This document shows positions 25,087 through 33,125 of a stretch of 42,797 bases of DNA, in pieces. The notes beneath the pieces were generated by a model. It was not told the origin of the DNA. It saw only the letters and a program-made list of their open reading frames with translations, and made no database searches. Both the position numbers and the translations under genes were made by a program. The stretch comes from Gemmatimonadota bacterium (lineage in GTDB: Bacteria > Gemmatimonadota > Gemmatimonadetes > JACCXV01 > JAHWKZ01). Each line of letters starts with the position of its first letter. The stretch's first letter is position 1. The stretch spans positions 1 to 42,797 of the forward strand of contig JAICQP010000005.1 of assembly GCA_025937815.1 (NCBI GenBank). Reading direction: 5' to 3'.

Positions 25087-25614
25087 CTAGAGCTCCAGCC
25101 ACCCATCCGGCGGGGTGACGACGATCTCGTCTTCCTCGACCCGCGCGATGAACTCCCTGACGAAGGGCAGGAGCCGCCGGGACCTGCCCGACGCTCCGAT
25201 CTCGAGCATCACGGCGCCGGGCGTCTCGAGCACGTCCAACACCGCCCCCAGCGAGCTGCCCGCGTCATCGATCACGCGGCGGCCGACGAGCGAGTGCAGG
25301 AACCACTCGCCCTCCGCCCGCGCCGCCTCCGCCTCTTCCCGCGGGACGAGGAGGTACGAGCCCACGTGCTGCTCAGCGTGCGTGCGGTCCTCGATCCGGT
25401 CGAGCGTCAGGAGCCAGCGACCCTGGTGCGGGCGCGCGCTCTCGACCGTCACCGCGAGCAGGGTCCCGCCGCCCGCGGCCGTGCGACTCAGGAACAGCCG
25501 ACTGCCGGGTTGGAACCGCTCCTCGTTCTCGGTGAGCGGGAACACGGCCACCTCACCACGGATACCGTGCGGCTTGACGATGCGACCGACCGCGAGGTGC
25601 TCCGGCCCGGCCAC
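25087..25614 (-). CDS. rimM: 16S rRNA-processing protein RimM
   Basis: 175 residues from GTG 25614. RimM binds S19 and helps assemble the 30S head. The N-terminal domain starts HLAVGRIVKPHGIRGEVAVF, the family's hallmark, and the PRC-barrel C-terminal half has EGEWFLHSLVGRRVIDDAG, LGAVLDVLETPGAVMLEI and LLPFVREFIARVEEDEIVV, ending with PPDGWLEL. Normal length. It directly follows rpsP with one base between. Confidence 0.95.
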   Translation of the reverse strand: MAGPEHLAVGRIVKPHGIRGEVAVFPLTENEERFQPGSRLFLSRTAAGGGTLLAVTVESARPHQGRWLLTLDRIEDRTHAEQHVGSYLLVPREEAEAARAEGEWFLHSLVGRRVIDDAGSSLGAVLDVLETPGAVMLEIGASGRSRRLLPFVREFIARVEEDEIVVTPPDGWLEL

Positions 25615-25615
25615 A

Positions 25616-25945
25616 TTACTCTCCCGCTGTCTCCTCTGTCGGCTCCGCCATCGTATCGTCGCGACCGGGTCCCAGCTGGATCGCGCCGTGATCGCGGAAC
25701 TCCTGCCAGATCCCCGTCTGGGACAGGAGCGAGCGGGCGCTGTCGGTCGGCATCGCCCCTTCCGCCAGCCACTTCAGGGTCTTCTCGCGATCGATGTCGA
25801 TCGCCACCGGGTCCTTCCGCGGGTCGTAGGTCCCGATCGTGTCGAGGAAGCGGCCGTCGCGCGGGCTCCGCGAGTCGGCCACCACCACCCGGTAGAAGGG
25901 CTGCTTCTTGGCGCCCATGCGCCGCAGTCGGATGCGTACGCTCAC
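25616..25945 (-). CDS. rpsP: 30S ribosomal protein S16
   Basis: 109 residues from GTG 25945. Starts [27 protein letters not shown], then [14 protein letters not shown] and [18 protein letters not shown], all conserved in S16. The C-terminus is a short acidic tail, longer than the usual 80-90 residues but common. It follows ffh by 6 bases. The KH-domain gene (khpA) often found between rpsP and rimM is absent. Confidence 0.96.
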   Translation of the reverse strand: MSVRIRLRRMGAKKQPFYRVVVADSRSPRDGRFLDTIGTYDPRKDPVAIDIDREKTLKWLAEGAMPTDSARSLLSQTGIWQEFRDHGAIQLGPGRDDTMAEPTEETAGE

Positions 25946-25951
25946 GTCTTC

Positions 25952-27268
25952 CTACCTCCTGAGGAGTTTGGGTCCGAACGCTCCCTTGAGCTGCTTCATC
26001 ATCTTGTTCATCTCCGCGAACTGCTTGAGGAGCTGGTTCACTTCCTGAACCGTGGTGCCGCTGCCGCGCGCGATCCGCTTGCGCCGGCTGCCGTTGAGTA
26101 TCTTGGGGTTTCGTCGCTCGGCGGCGGTCATCGACAGGACGATCGCCTCGGTCCGCTTCATGCGATCGGGGTCGACTTTCGCGCCCTTGAGCTGCTTCCC
26201 GACGCCCGGAATCATCCCCAGGAGTCCCTCCAGCGGCCCCATCTTCTTGAGTTGCCGCATCGCGGTGAGGAAGTCGTCGAGGTCGAACTGTCCGCGCCGC
26301 CCGACCTTGTCCTCTAGCCTTGCCGCCTCCTCCTCGTCGATCGACTCCTGGGCGCGCTCGACCAGCGTCACCACGTCGCCGCGGTCGAGGATGCGACCCG
26401 CCATGCGGTCGGGATGGAACGGCTCGAGCGCGTCCAGACGCTCTCCGGTGCCGACGAACTTGATCGGGAGGTGGGTCACGGCGTGGATCGACAGCGCGGC
26501 GCCCCCCCGCGCGTCGCCGTCGAGCTTGGTCAGGATGACGCCGGTCAGCGGAAGCCGGGCGTGGAAGGTCTCGGCGATCCGGACCGCGTCCTGACCGGTC
26601 ATGCCGTCGGCGACGAGGAGCGCCTCGTCCGGCTCGGCGACGGCGAAGACGCGCTCGAGCTCGGCCATCATGTCGTCGTCGACGTGGAGGCGCCCGGCGG
26701 TGTCGACGATCACGACGTTCCTCCGCTCCTCCCGCGCGCGCGCGATGCCGCGCGCTGCGATCCGCTCGACCTTCTTCTCGTCGCGATCCGATACGACCGG
26801 AACGTCGAGCTGCTTGCCGAGCGTCTCGAGCTGCTCGATCGCCGCCGGGCGGTAGATGTCGGCGGCGACCAGCAGTGGGCGCCGGTTCCGCTTCTGGAGT
26901 ACCCGCGCGAGCTTGCCCGCGGTCGTCGTCTTCCCCGATCCCTGAAGCCCCGCCAGGACGATCACGGTGGGCGGCTGCTTCGCCTCCGCGAGCGGCGCGT
27001 GCGCGCCGCCCAGGAGCTCGACGAGCTCGTCATGGACGATCTTGATCACCTGCTGCGCGGGCGTGACCGAGGGGGCGACTTCCTGGCCGCGCGCCTTCTC
27101 CTCGACGCGCGCGCAGAACTCCTTCGCGACCTTGAAGTGGACGTCGGCCTCGAGCAATGCGCGGCGCACCTCACGCATCCCCTCGGCGATCATCGCGTCG
27201 TCGAGGATCCCCCGGCCGCGGAAGCGCGCGAAGGCGCTGTCCAGCTTGGCGCTGAGCTCGTCGAACAT
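25952..27268 (-). CDS. ffh: Signal recognition particle protein Ffh
   Basis: 438 residues from ATG 27268. GTPase subunit of the signal recognition particle, delivering ribosomes to FtsY and the translocon. The N domain is followed by the G domain: LAGLQGSGKTTTAGKLA (G1), YRPAAIEQLETLGKQ (I-box), VIVDTAGRLHVDD (G3), TKLDGDARGG (G4). The methionine-rich M domain lies near the C-terminus (residues about 300-438), with MAGRILDRGDVVTLVE, GMIPGVGKQLKG and the RIARGSGTTVQEVNQLLKQF RNA-binding helices. First gene of the ribosomal/tRNA operon that runs to rnhB. Confidence 0.97.
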   Translation of the reverse strand: MFDELSAKLDSAFARFRGRGILDDAMIAEGMREVRRALLEADVHFKVAKEFCARVEEKARGQEVAPSVTPAQQVIKIVHDELVELLGGAHAPLAEAKQPPTVIVLAGLQGSGKTTTAGKLARVLQKRNRRPLLVAADIYRPAAIEQLETLGKQLDVPVVSDRDEKKVERIAARGIARAREERRNVVIVDTAGRLHVDDDMMAELERVFAVAEPDEALLVADGMTGQDAVRIAETFHARLPLTGVILTKLDGDARGGAALSIHAVTHLPIKFVGTGERLDALEPFHPDRMAGRILDRGDVVTLVERAQESIDEEEAARLEDKVGRRGQFDLDDFLTAMRQLKKMGPLEGLLGMIPGVGKQLKGAKVDPDRMKRTEAIVLSMTAAERRNPKILNGSRRKRIARGSGTTVQEVNQLLKQFAEMNKMMKQLKGAFGPKLLRR

Positions 27269-27479
27269 CGTATTCCCGGGTGAAGCGTTCCCTGCGGATC
27301 AGCCGCCGAATGGGCCGGCGCCCCCTGGTCCGGGTCCAGCCCGGAGAACGGGGGAAGCGAATAGGCAGAAGAAGATACCGCGGTGGGAGAAACCCGTCGA
27401 GTGGCTCCGTAGAGACCCGCTTGCACGGGGACCCGCCGCGGTGATGGCCGCGCCCGAGGGAGCCGGCGCGGCCGATCGG
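27269..27479. other. Intergenic region before ffh, no gene seen
   Basis: 211 bases between the dehydrogenase stop and the ffh start. I looked for the SRP RNA because of its neighbour and did not find its conserved tetraloop and GGAAGG-type signature on either strand. A hairpin TCCGGG-TCCAG-CCCGGA (about 27337-27353) and CCGCGG repeats at 27378-27383 and 27436-27441 could fold in the ffh leader. No clear promoter. Confidence 0.3.
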
Positions 27480-28532
27480 CTAGAAGGTCGTGATCACCGA
27501 CATCGCGACCGTCTCGTACCCCGTCATGGACGCCAGCACGTCGCCGGCCTGTTCGAGGCGGACGGTATCCCCGACCATCTCCCGGGGAGCCAGCTTCCCC
27601 GATTCGACCATGCGCAGCATCTCCGGGTAGCGGGCGGCCTGCATTCCAAACGACCCGATCAGGCTGAGCTCGCGGAAGGCGATCAGGTCGACGGGGATGC
27701 TGATCTGCCCCTGGTCCTTCTTGTTCGACACGCCGAGCCGCAGGTGGCGCCCCCTCGTGCGAAGGCTGAACAGCGCGGGCAGCGCAGTCTCCGCCGCCCC
27801 GAGCGCGTCCACCGAGACGTGCGCTCCGCCACCGGTAATCTCCACGACTTCCGCGGGCGCGTCCGGCCCGGCGGTGACTGTGTGGCTCGCGCCCAGCTTC
27901 CGGGCGAGCGCCAGCTTCTCGTCGCTGCGCGACACGGCGATCACGTGGGCCCCGAGAGCCGACGCGATGTTGACCGCCGCCAGACCCACGCCCCCGCAGG
28001 CGAACACGGCGACCCACTCGCCGGGCCTCACCGCGGCCTGATCGACGATCCCGTGGTAGGCGGTCATGAACCGGCACCCCAACCCCGCGGCCGCCTCGGA
28101 GGGAATCGATTCGGGCAGGGGAACCAGGTTGACGTCCGCGTTGGCGACCTTCGTCAGGCCCGCGTACCCGCCGCTGAAGTGCATGCTCGGGAGCTGAAGC
28201 GAGGCGCACACGTTCTGGTGCCCCGATCGGCAGAACTCGCACGTCCCGCAGCCCTGGCAGAACGGAGCCACGACGCGGTCTCCCCGCTGGAAACCATGGA
28301 CCTCGCGGCCTACCTCGACGACGGTGCCGCAGTATTCGTGGCCCATGACGCACGGCAATGTGGGAACGACCCCCACCCACTCCATCCCGCCATTCCAGAT
28401 CGTGTAATCGGACCTGCAGATCCCGCATGCCTCGAGCTCGATCACGGCGTCGCGCGGGCCGCATTCGGGGTCCGGCCAGTGGGTGTCGATCTTCAGGGGC
28501 GCGCCGAACGCTTCCATGACGGCTGCCTTCAT
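27480..28532 (-). CDS. Zinc-dependent alcohol dehydrogenase (MDR superfamily)
   Basis: 350 residues from ATG 28532. GroES-like N-terminal domain with C37 and GHEYCG (H65, E66) for the catalytic zinc, and C153 as a plausible further ligand. A structural zinc site is C95-x2-C98-x2-C101-x7-C109 (CGTCEFCRSGHQNVC). The nucleotide-binding fold has ACGGVGLAAVNIASALGA, with the usual GxGxxG form written as CGGVGLA, followed by HVIAVSRS, where Ser-Arg after the second strand could favour NADP(H) over NAD(H). Substrate unknown; members oxidise primary or secondary alcohols. The frame is open upstream, but only this start gives the usual MKAAV beginning. Downstream of the TonB receptor with a hairpin between. 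Confidence 0.9.
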   Translation of the reverse strand: MKAAVMEAFGAPLKIDTHWPDPECGPRDAVIELEACGICRSDYTIWNGGMEWVGVVPTLPCVMGHEYCGTVVEVGREVHGFQRGDRVVAPFCQGCGTCEFCRSGHQNVCASLQLPSMHFSGGYAGLTKVANADVNLVPLPESIPSEAAAGLGCRFMTAYHGIVDQAAVRPGEWVAVFACGGVGLAAVNIASALGAHVIAVSRSDEKLALARKLGASHTVTAGPDAPAEVVEITGGGAHVSVDALGAAETALPALFSLRTRGRHLRLGVSNKKDQGQISIPVDLIAFRELSLIGSFGMQAARYPEMLRMVESGKLAPREMVGDTVRLEQAGDVLASMTGYETVAMSVITTF

Positions 28533-28663
28533 CGTCTTCTCGTCTGTGGGGGGATTGGGGAACTCGCTCGAGACGGCGCAATCTACAACGGTCGAGAACC
28601 AATAGCGTATCGAGGATTTGCTGGAATGGATGAAATCCGAGTCGCGCGCGGACGGCGCCGGGG

Positions 28664-28691
28664 TCCGGCCCCCGAGGGGATGGGGGCCGGA
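28664..28691 (-). terminator. Strong GC hairpin downstream of the TonB receptor
   Basis: A 10-base stem: TCCGGCCCCC (28664-28673) pairs with GGGGGCCGGA (28682-28691) around an 8-base loop. It begins 24 bases past the receptor's stop and precedes the dehydrogenase. No U-run follows, so any termination would depend on the stem or on Rho. Confidence 0.45.
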
Positions 28692-28714
28692 GCCGGGGCT
28701 GCGTTGCAGCGGCG

Positions 28715-31195
28715 CTACTGCGGGAAGCCGGGGGCGCCGCCCTGGTCCGCGCCCGCATCGGGGCGCGGCTGCCGGACCCGCGGCGGCTTGCCGAAGGTGT
28801 ACTGGAACGTCAGGTGCACAGACCGCGCGTCGAAGTTCCGCTCGGTGATCTGCCGGATGTTCTCGTCGGCGGCCTCCACCCGGAAGCCCATCTGGTCGAA
28901 GGGGTCGACCACGCGAAGGCTGAGCGACGCGCGGTCCCCGGCGAGCTTCTGGCGCAGCGTAAGGCTGGTCATCTTGAAGCTCGAGAACTTTCCGCGCTCG
29001 AATTCCATCGGCGCTCGGTACATCATCATCCCCTGTAAGCTGAGGCTGGGGGTCAATTCGGCGGTCGCGTTCAGACGCGTGGACCAGGTCACCGCGTTCG
29101 ACGCGAGGCTCGCCTCCGAGCCCCCCTCGGTGACCATCTTGAACACGTTGAAGTTCGCCATGCCGTTGAGCCATCCCCCGTACTCGTAGGACAGGTTCAC
29201 GTCCGTCCCCCAGGAGTCGCCCTTGTCCAGGTTCTCGAAGCTGACCGAGGTGACCTCGCGGCCGTCGACGATGTCCTCGGTGTCGACGATGAACCGGATC
29301 ACGTCGCTCGTGTGGCGGTAGAAGGGTGAGAGCTGGAGCGACCCCCAGTCCGCCTGGTGCGTGAAGCCCAGCTCGATCGCGTCCGTGTACTCCGGATCGA
29401 GCTCGGGGTTGCCGATGAAGACGTTCTGGACGTCGAAGAAAAACGGAAACGGGTTCAGCTCGTGGGTGTTCGGCCGGCGGATGCGCCGCGAATAGCTGAT
29501 CTTGGCCTCGTCCGCGTCGGTCAGGCTGTAGCTCAGCACGCCGCTGGGGAAGACGCTCCCATAGCTGTACGGGAAGTTATCGGCCTGATCGGCGAGGACG
29601 AAGTCGCGCCAGGCGTACTCTCCGCGCAGGCCCGCCTGCAGCTCGAGCTTGCCGATCGTCCGGCTGAGCACCGCGTAGGCCGCCTGGACCCGCTCGTCGA
29701 AGTCGAACGTGTTGCTCAGGTCGCTCACCTCGAACTCGCCGCTCCCCAGCTCGTCCTCGAGGACATCGTAGTCGCGCTCGATCCAGCCCCACTCGCCCTT
29801 GTAGCCGGTCTCCAGCTTCGTGTTCTCTCCCAGCGTGCGCGTGTAGTCGACCTGCGCGATCGCCTCGCGGTCGGAAGAGTCGACGTCGCGCAGCTCCAGC
29901 TCCGTCCGGGTCACGGGCTCCGCGCTCAGGGGCTCGCGCCAGAGCAGCGACTGATCGTCGTCGTTCTCCTGGTTGAAGCGGACCTCCGCCGCCAGCTCGT
30001 GCGCGCGGGGCTCGAGCGTGCGCTTGAACGCCAGCGTGTACTCCAGCACCCGCCCGTCGCTCTCGCCGTCCTGCAACCGGGCGTACTGGTCGAAGGGGTT
30101 GCCGTCGGCGTCCAGCTCGGTATAGGCGTTCCGCGACTCCTCGTCGCGACCGCGCAGGTTGAACGACAGGATGTTCGTGAGCATGTCCCGTTCGTTCAGC
30201 TTGTAGTCGATGGTGGTGCTGAGGTTGTGGCCGGCGAAGGTGTTCTCCCCCAGCACGTCTTGCTCGGTGGTGGAAAGCAGGACGTCCAGCGGATCGAACC
30301 GAAGCCGATCGTTGATGCCGTCGATATCGCGCTGTCCGAAGTTGAAACCGTACGTTGTGAACGTCGTCCAGGGCCCGTTCTGATACCCGAGGTTGCCCGA
30401 GACGTTGTAGCGATTCGACGGCGAGGCGCCGAGCGTGAGCCCGCCGCTGGTGCCGAGCTCGGTGTTCTGCTTGAGCACGATGTTGATGATGCCGGCCATG
30501 CCCTCCGGGTCGTAGCGCGCGGACGGCGTCGGCACGACCTCGACCCGGTCGATGACGTTCGCCGGGAGCTGTTCGAGGTAGGCGCCCAGCTGTTCGCCGC
30601 TGACCGGCGCCGGCCGGCCGTTGATCTGGACCGCGACGTTCTCGTTTCCCCGCAGGCTGACCTTGCCCTCCGGATCGACGTTGACCGAAGGGACCGCGAC
30701 CAGGACCTCGCTGGCCGTCGCCGCGGCCGGAGCGACGTCCTTCGCGCTGTAGCTGTTGCGGTCGGGCTCGATGGCGACGGTCGGCCGTTCGACCGTCACG
30801 TCGATTCCCTCGACGGCGACAGGCGACGGCACCATCCGGATCGCTCCCGCGTCCGCACTCGGAGCGCCGGGGCCGATCGTGAGGTCGGGCGAGCGCCGCG
30901 CTTCGTATCCGATCGAAGTGATCTGGAGGTAGTATGTGCCGGGCGGCAGGCCCTGGACCCGGAACGCGCCGTCGCGGCCCGCGATGTCACCCGAGATCAG
31001 GGCTGAATCGGCCTTGTTGTGAACCGCGACCGAGGCGCCGTAGATCGGGCCGCCGTCCGGATCGAGCACGCTGCCGCGGATCTCGCCCCCGGCCTGAGCG
31101 CCCGGAGGGGCGCCCTGCCCGGTTGGCACCTGCGCATGGACAGTTGCGACCGCGAACAGAAAGAAGCCCAGTGCGACGAACGCTATGCGTTTCAT
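28715..31195 (-). CDS. TonB-dependent receptor with carboxypeptidase-regulatory-like N-terminal domain
   Basis: 826 residues; the weak ribosome site GGTGAG precedes ATG 31195. Signal peptide ends at VHAQ (residue 22). A carboxypeptidase-regulatory-like beta-sandwich (about 38-125: GEIRGSVLDPDGGPIYGASV, GTYYLQITSIGYEARR) is followed by a plug domain with VPSVNVDPEGKVSLRGNENV and VDRVEVVPTPSARYDPEGMAGIINIVLKQ. The long beta-barrel has many aromatic strands (RRIRRPNTHELNPFPFF, LDPEYTDAIELGF) and ends near SVHLTFQYTFG before a Gly/Pro-rich tail. It resembles the outer-membrane barrel family often classed with SusC-like or outer membrane receptor proteins; substrate unknown. Upstream are two stacked candidate promoters and an overlapping 53-codon leader ORF. 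Confidence 0.92.
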   Translation of the reverse strand: MKRIAFVALGFFLFAVATVHAQVPTGQGAPPGAQAGGEIRGSVLDPDGGPIYGASVAVHNKADSALISGDIAGRDGAFRVQGLPPGTYYLQITSIGYEARRSPDLTIGPGAPSADAGAIRMVPSPVAVEGIDVTVERPTVAIEPDRNSYSAKDVAPAAATASEVLVAVPSVNVDPEGKVSLRGNENVAVQINGRPAPVSGEQLGAYLEQLPANVIDRVEVVPTPSARYDPEGMAGIINIVLKQNTELGTSGGLTLGASPSNRYNVSGNLGYQNGPWTTFTTYGFNFGQRDIDGINDRLRFDPLDVLLSTTEQDVLGENTFAGHNLSTTIDYKLNERDMLTNILSFNLRGRDEESRNAYTELDADGNPFDQYARLQDGESDGRVLEYTLAFKRTLEPRAHELAAEVRFNQENDDDQSLLWREPLSAEPVTRTELELRDVDSSDREAIAQVDYTRTLGENTKLETGYKGEWGWIERDYDVLEDELGSGEFEVSDLSNTFDFDERVQAAYAVLSRTIGKLELQAGLRGEYAWRDFVLADQADNFPYSYGSVFPSGVLSYSLTDADEAKISYSRRIRRPNTHELNPFPFFFDVQNVFIGNPELDPEYTDAIELGFTHQADWGSLQLSPFYRHTSDVIRFIVDTEDIVDGREVTSVSFENLDKGDSWGTDVNLSYEYGGWLNGMANFNVFKMVTEGGSEASLASNAVTWSTRLNATAELTPSLSLQGMMMYRAPMEFERGKFSSFKMTSLTLRQKLAGDRASLSLRVVDPFDQMGFRVEAADENIRQITERNFDARSVHLTFQYTFGKPPRVRQPRPDAGADQGGAPGFPQ

Positions 31196-31353
31196 GGATT
31201 GCTCACCCGCGGAGAAGGTATGCGATGGCCGGGACCCGCCGCCGACCGGCCAACGGCCCCGGTAAGTCTCCTCGTATGACGCTCGAAAGGGCTGGAACGT
31301 TGAAGCGCCGCCGCGCTCGCTCTTGCCGTGTCGATGGAACCCGCGTCATACAT
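31192..31353 (-). CDS. Candidate 53-codon leader ORF overlapping the TonB receptor start
   Basis: ATG at 31353 lies 6 bases after the -10 TATAGT, so the mRNA would be leaderless. The frame stays open for 53 codons and stops with TGA that overlaps the receptor ATG (ATGA). Product begins MYDAGSIDTARASAAALQRS; no family. The third codon position is only about 60% G or C, well below the neighbours, which argues against a conserved protein, but the exact geometry is consistent with translational coupling. Another frame, ATG 31349 to 31203, is also open. Confidence 0.3.
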   Translation of the reverse strand: MYDAGSIDTARASAAALQRSSPFERHTRRLTGAVGRSAAGPGHRIPSPRVSNP

Positions 31354-31359
31354 AGAAGG

Positions 31360-31388
31360 ACTATACATTGAAGTGCTAGGTATGTCAA
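31360..31388 (-). promoter_or_regulatory. Consensus sigma-70 promoter for the TonB receptor
   Basis: Minus strand TTGACA (31388-31383), exactly 17 bases, TATAGT (31365-31360). A perfect -35 and a 5/6 -10 in one of the few A/T-rich patches of this window. The 15-base repeat ATGTAT...ATGTAT covers the -10 and start region, so a repressor site is possible. The receptor ATG is 158 bases downstream. Confidence 0.75.
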
Positions 31389-31423
31389 GTCCGGCCCGCG
31401 GCGGCGGACCGCTCCTTCCGTAG

Positions 31424-31450
31424 AACGAGGAGCCATCGCGGCAGGTTTCA
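31424..31450 (-). promoter_or_regulatory. ECF-type promoter upstream of the TonB receptor
   Basis: Minus strand TGAAACC (31450-31444), 16 bases, CGTTCTA (CGTT at 31427-31424). Same -35 and spacing as the site before the GIN lipoprotein; only the fourth -10 base differs. It sits just past the rpe stop and upstream of the sigma-70 promoter. Confidence 0.5.
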
Positions 31451-31455
31451 GCGAC

Positions 31456-32130
31456 CTAAGGTCGGGAGGGTTCGGGCTCTTCGGCGGCGGAGCGGATCGC
31501 CTCGATACGGGACCGGGGGTCGCCGCCATAGACGCCCGACCCGCTCACCAGGACGTCCGCCCCGGCCCGGGCCACCGCGGCCGCGTTGGCGGCGGTGATC
31601 CCGCCATCCACCTGGAGGTACGGCCTGGAGTCAACGGGCAGCTCGTCGATCCGGGCCCGCGCCGACCGCAAGCGCTCCAGTGACCCGGGCAGGAACGCCT
31701 GTCCGGCCCAGCCCGGGTTGACGCTCATGACGAGCACCAGCCCGGCCGCTTCCCACACCGCGTCGAGCGCCGCCAGCGACGTGCCCGGATTCAGAGCCAC
31801 TCCCGCCACGACACCCAGCTCGCCCAGCCGTTGCAGCTGGCGGTGGAGGTGCGGAGCGGCCTCGACGTGGATCGTGACGCCGGTCGCCCCGGCGTCGACG
31901 TACTCGTCGAAGTACTGCTCGGGACGCACCACCATGAGGTGGGCGTCGATCGGAAGCGACGTGACGCGGCGCACGGCGCGGATGACATCGGCGCCGAAGG
32001 TGAGGTTCGGCACGAACTGCCCGTCCATGACGTCGACGTGGATCCAGTCGGCGCCCCCCTCCTCGGCCGCGGACACGGCCTCGGCCAGGTGCCCGAGGTC
32101 GGCCGCCAGGATCGAGGGGGCGACGAGCAC
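31456..32130 (-). CDS. rpe: Ribulose-phosphate 3-epimerase
   Basis: 224 residues from GTG 32130. Converts ribulose 5-phosphate and xylulose 5-phosphate in the pentose phosphate pathway. TIM barrel with PSILAADLGHLAEAV, DWIHVDVMDGQFVPNLTFG (His and Asp metal ligands), IDAHLMV, ALNPGTSL, VLVMSVNPGWAGQAF and the phosphate-binding VDGGITAANAAAVARAGADVLVSGSGVYG. All the usual metal ligands and acid-base residues are visible. Last gene of the tgt operon; PASTA gene ends 17 bases upstream. Confidence 0.96.
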   Translation of the reverse strand: MLVAPSILAADLGHLAEAVSAAEEGGADWIHVDVMDGQFVPNLTFGADVIRAVRRVTSLPIDAHLMVVRPEQYFDEYVDAGATGVTIHVEAAPHLHRQLQRLGELGVVAGVALNPGTSLAALDAVWEAAGLVLVMSVNPGWAGQAFLPGSLERLRSARARIDELPVDSRPYLQVDGGITAANAAAVARAGADVLVSGSGVYGGDPRSRIEAIRSAAEEPEPSRP

Positions 32131-32147
32131 GGGGTGGGGACGCGCGC

Positions 32148-33125
32148 TCAGAATGTCTCGTCTTCCGGAGATTGCGGGTCCGGAACAGGGACGTCGTCGG
32201 CCGGCATCTCGTCGGCGGGCGGCTCCGGGGCCGGATCCCGCGCCCGGATGCGCTCGTTCTCGGGGGTCTCCTCCGCGGAGACGTCCACCGGCGCTTCCGC
32301 CCCCTGCCCGGCCGCCGGAGCTCCCTGCCTGCGCACCGCGACCTCCTCCTCGAGACCGAGCTGCAGCCGCACCGCGGATCCCGTCGCGATCCTGTGACCG
32401 GGACCCGGCTCCTGGCCGGTCACCACCACCTGCGCGCTCGCGGTGCCGACCGTATCCGCTCCCACGCTCGTTACCTCTCCGACCGTGAGCCCGAAGATCT
32501 CCAGTGTGTCGCGCGCGGCCGCCTGCGACAGGCCCCGGACGTCGGGCATGTCGACCATCGCGCCGCCGCGACTGAGCGTAAGCACGATCGCCGTGTCCTC
32601 TTCTACCAGCGTGCCGGACGGCGGCTCGGACGAGACGACGAGGTTCTGCGGCACGAGCTCGCTAGGCGCCCGCCGGACGCCCGTGACGTCGACGTCGAGC
32701 TGGCGCAGGATGGCGCGCGCCGCTTCGAGGTCTAGCCCCATGAGATCGGGGATCCGGGTCTCCTGATCCCCGAGGCTGACGAGCACGAACAGCGTGTCGC
32801 CCGCGGCGAGGTAGCTCCCGGGCGGGGGGATCTGGTAGATGACGTCTCCCCGGTCGACACGGTCCGAGTATTGCCGAGCGCTCGCGACTACCTCGTAGCC
32901 CGCGGATCGGCCGTCCTCCATGGCGTCCTCGATCGACTCGCCGGTCAGGTCGGGTACGCGGTGGACGCGGCTCTCGGCGAGCGTCTCGGGAAGGAGGAAG
33001 AGCTGAACGCCGAGATAGCCGAGCGCCCCCGCGCCCAGGGTCGCGACGATGAGCGCGATCGGAACCCGCCAGACGGCGCTCCTGCTGCGCTCGACCATCT
33101 CCCGGCGATCACGGAAGTCCTTCAC
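32148..33125 (-). CDS. Membrane protein with three PASTA domains
   Basis: 325 residues from GTG 33125, which overlaps the rsmB stop (GTGA). A cytoplasmic basic start is followed by one membrane helix (about 21-45). Three PASTA units follow, near 55-118 (VPDLTGESIEDAMEDGRSAGYEVV), 124-188 (IPDLMGLDLEAARAILRQLDVDV) and 193-257 (MPDVRGLSQAAARDTLEIFGLTV). An acidic, Pro-rich tail closes the protein. PASTA units bind peptidoglycan fragments in PBPs and PknB-type kinases, but there is no kinase or transpeptidase domain here. It may anchor to nascent wall material. Between rsmB and rpe, a placement seen in several phyla. Confidence 0.9.
   Translation of the reverse strand: MKDFRDRREMVERSRSAVWRVPIALIVATLGAGALGYLGVQLFLLPETLAESRVHRVPDLTGESIEDAMEDGRSAGYEVVASARQYSDRVDRGDVIYQIPPPGSYLAAGDTLFVLVSLGDQETRIPDLMGLDLEAARAILRQLDVDVTGVRRAPSELVPQNLVVSSEPPSGTLVEEDTAIVLTLSRGGAMVDMPDVRGLSQAAARDTLEIFGLTVGEVTSVGADTVGTASAQVVVTGQEPGPGHRIATGSAVRLQLGLEEEVAVRRQGAPAAGQGAEAPVDVSAEETPENERIRARDPAPEPPADEMPADDVPVPDPQSPEDETF

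Noticed and set aside
27269-27479. SRP RNA (4.5S) next to ffh
   Set aside because: No conserved GGAAGG-type tetraloop region on either strand; hairpins present are short.
29357-31006. 549-codon plus-strand open frame opposite the first TonB receptor
   Set aside because: Shadow frame: strong Val/Arg composition typical of reverse-strand reading of GC-rich genes, no domains.
31203-31349. 48-codon Arg-rich frame MTRVPSTRQ...
   Set aside because: An alternative frame in the same leader; it does not overlap the receptor start and has no better support than the 31192-31353 frame.
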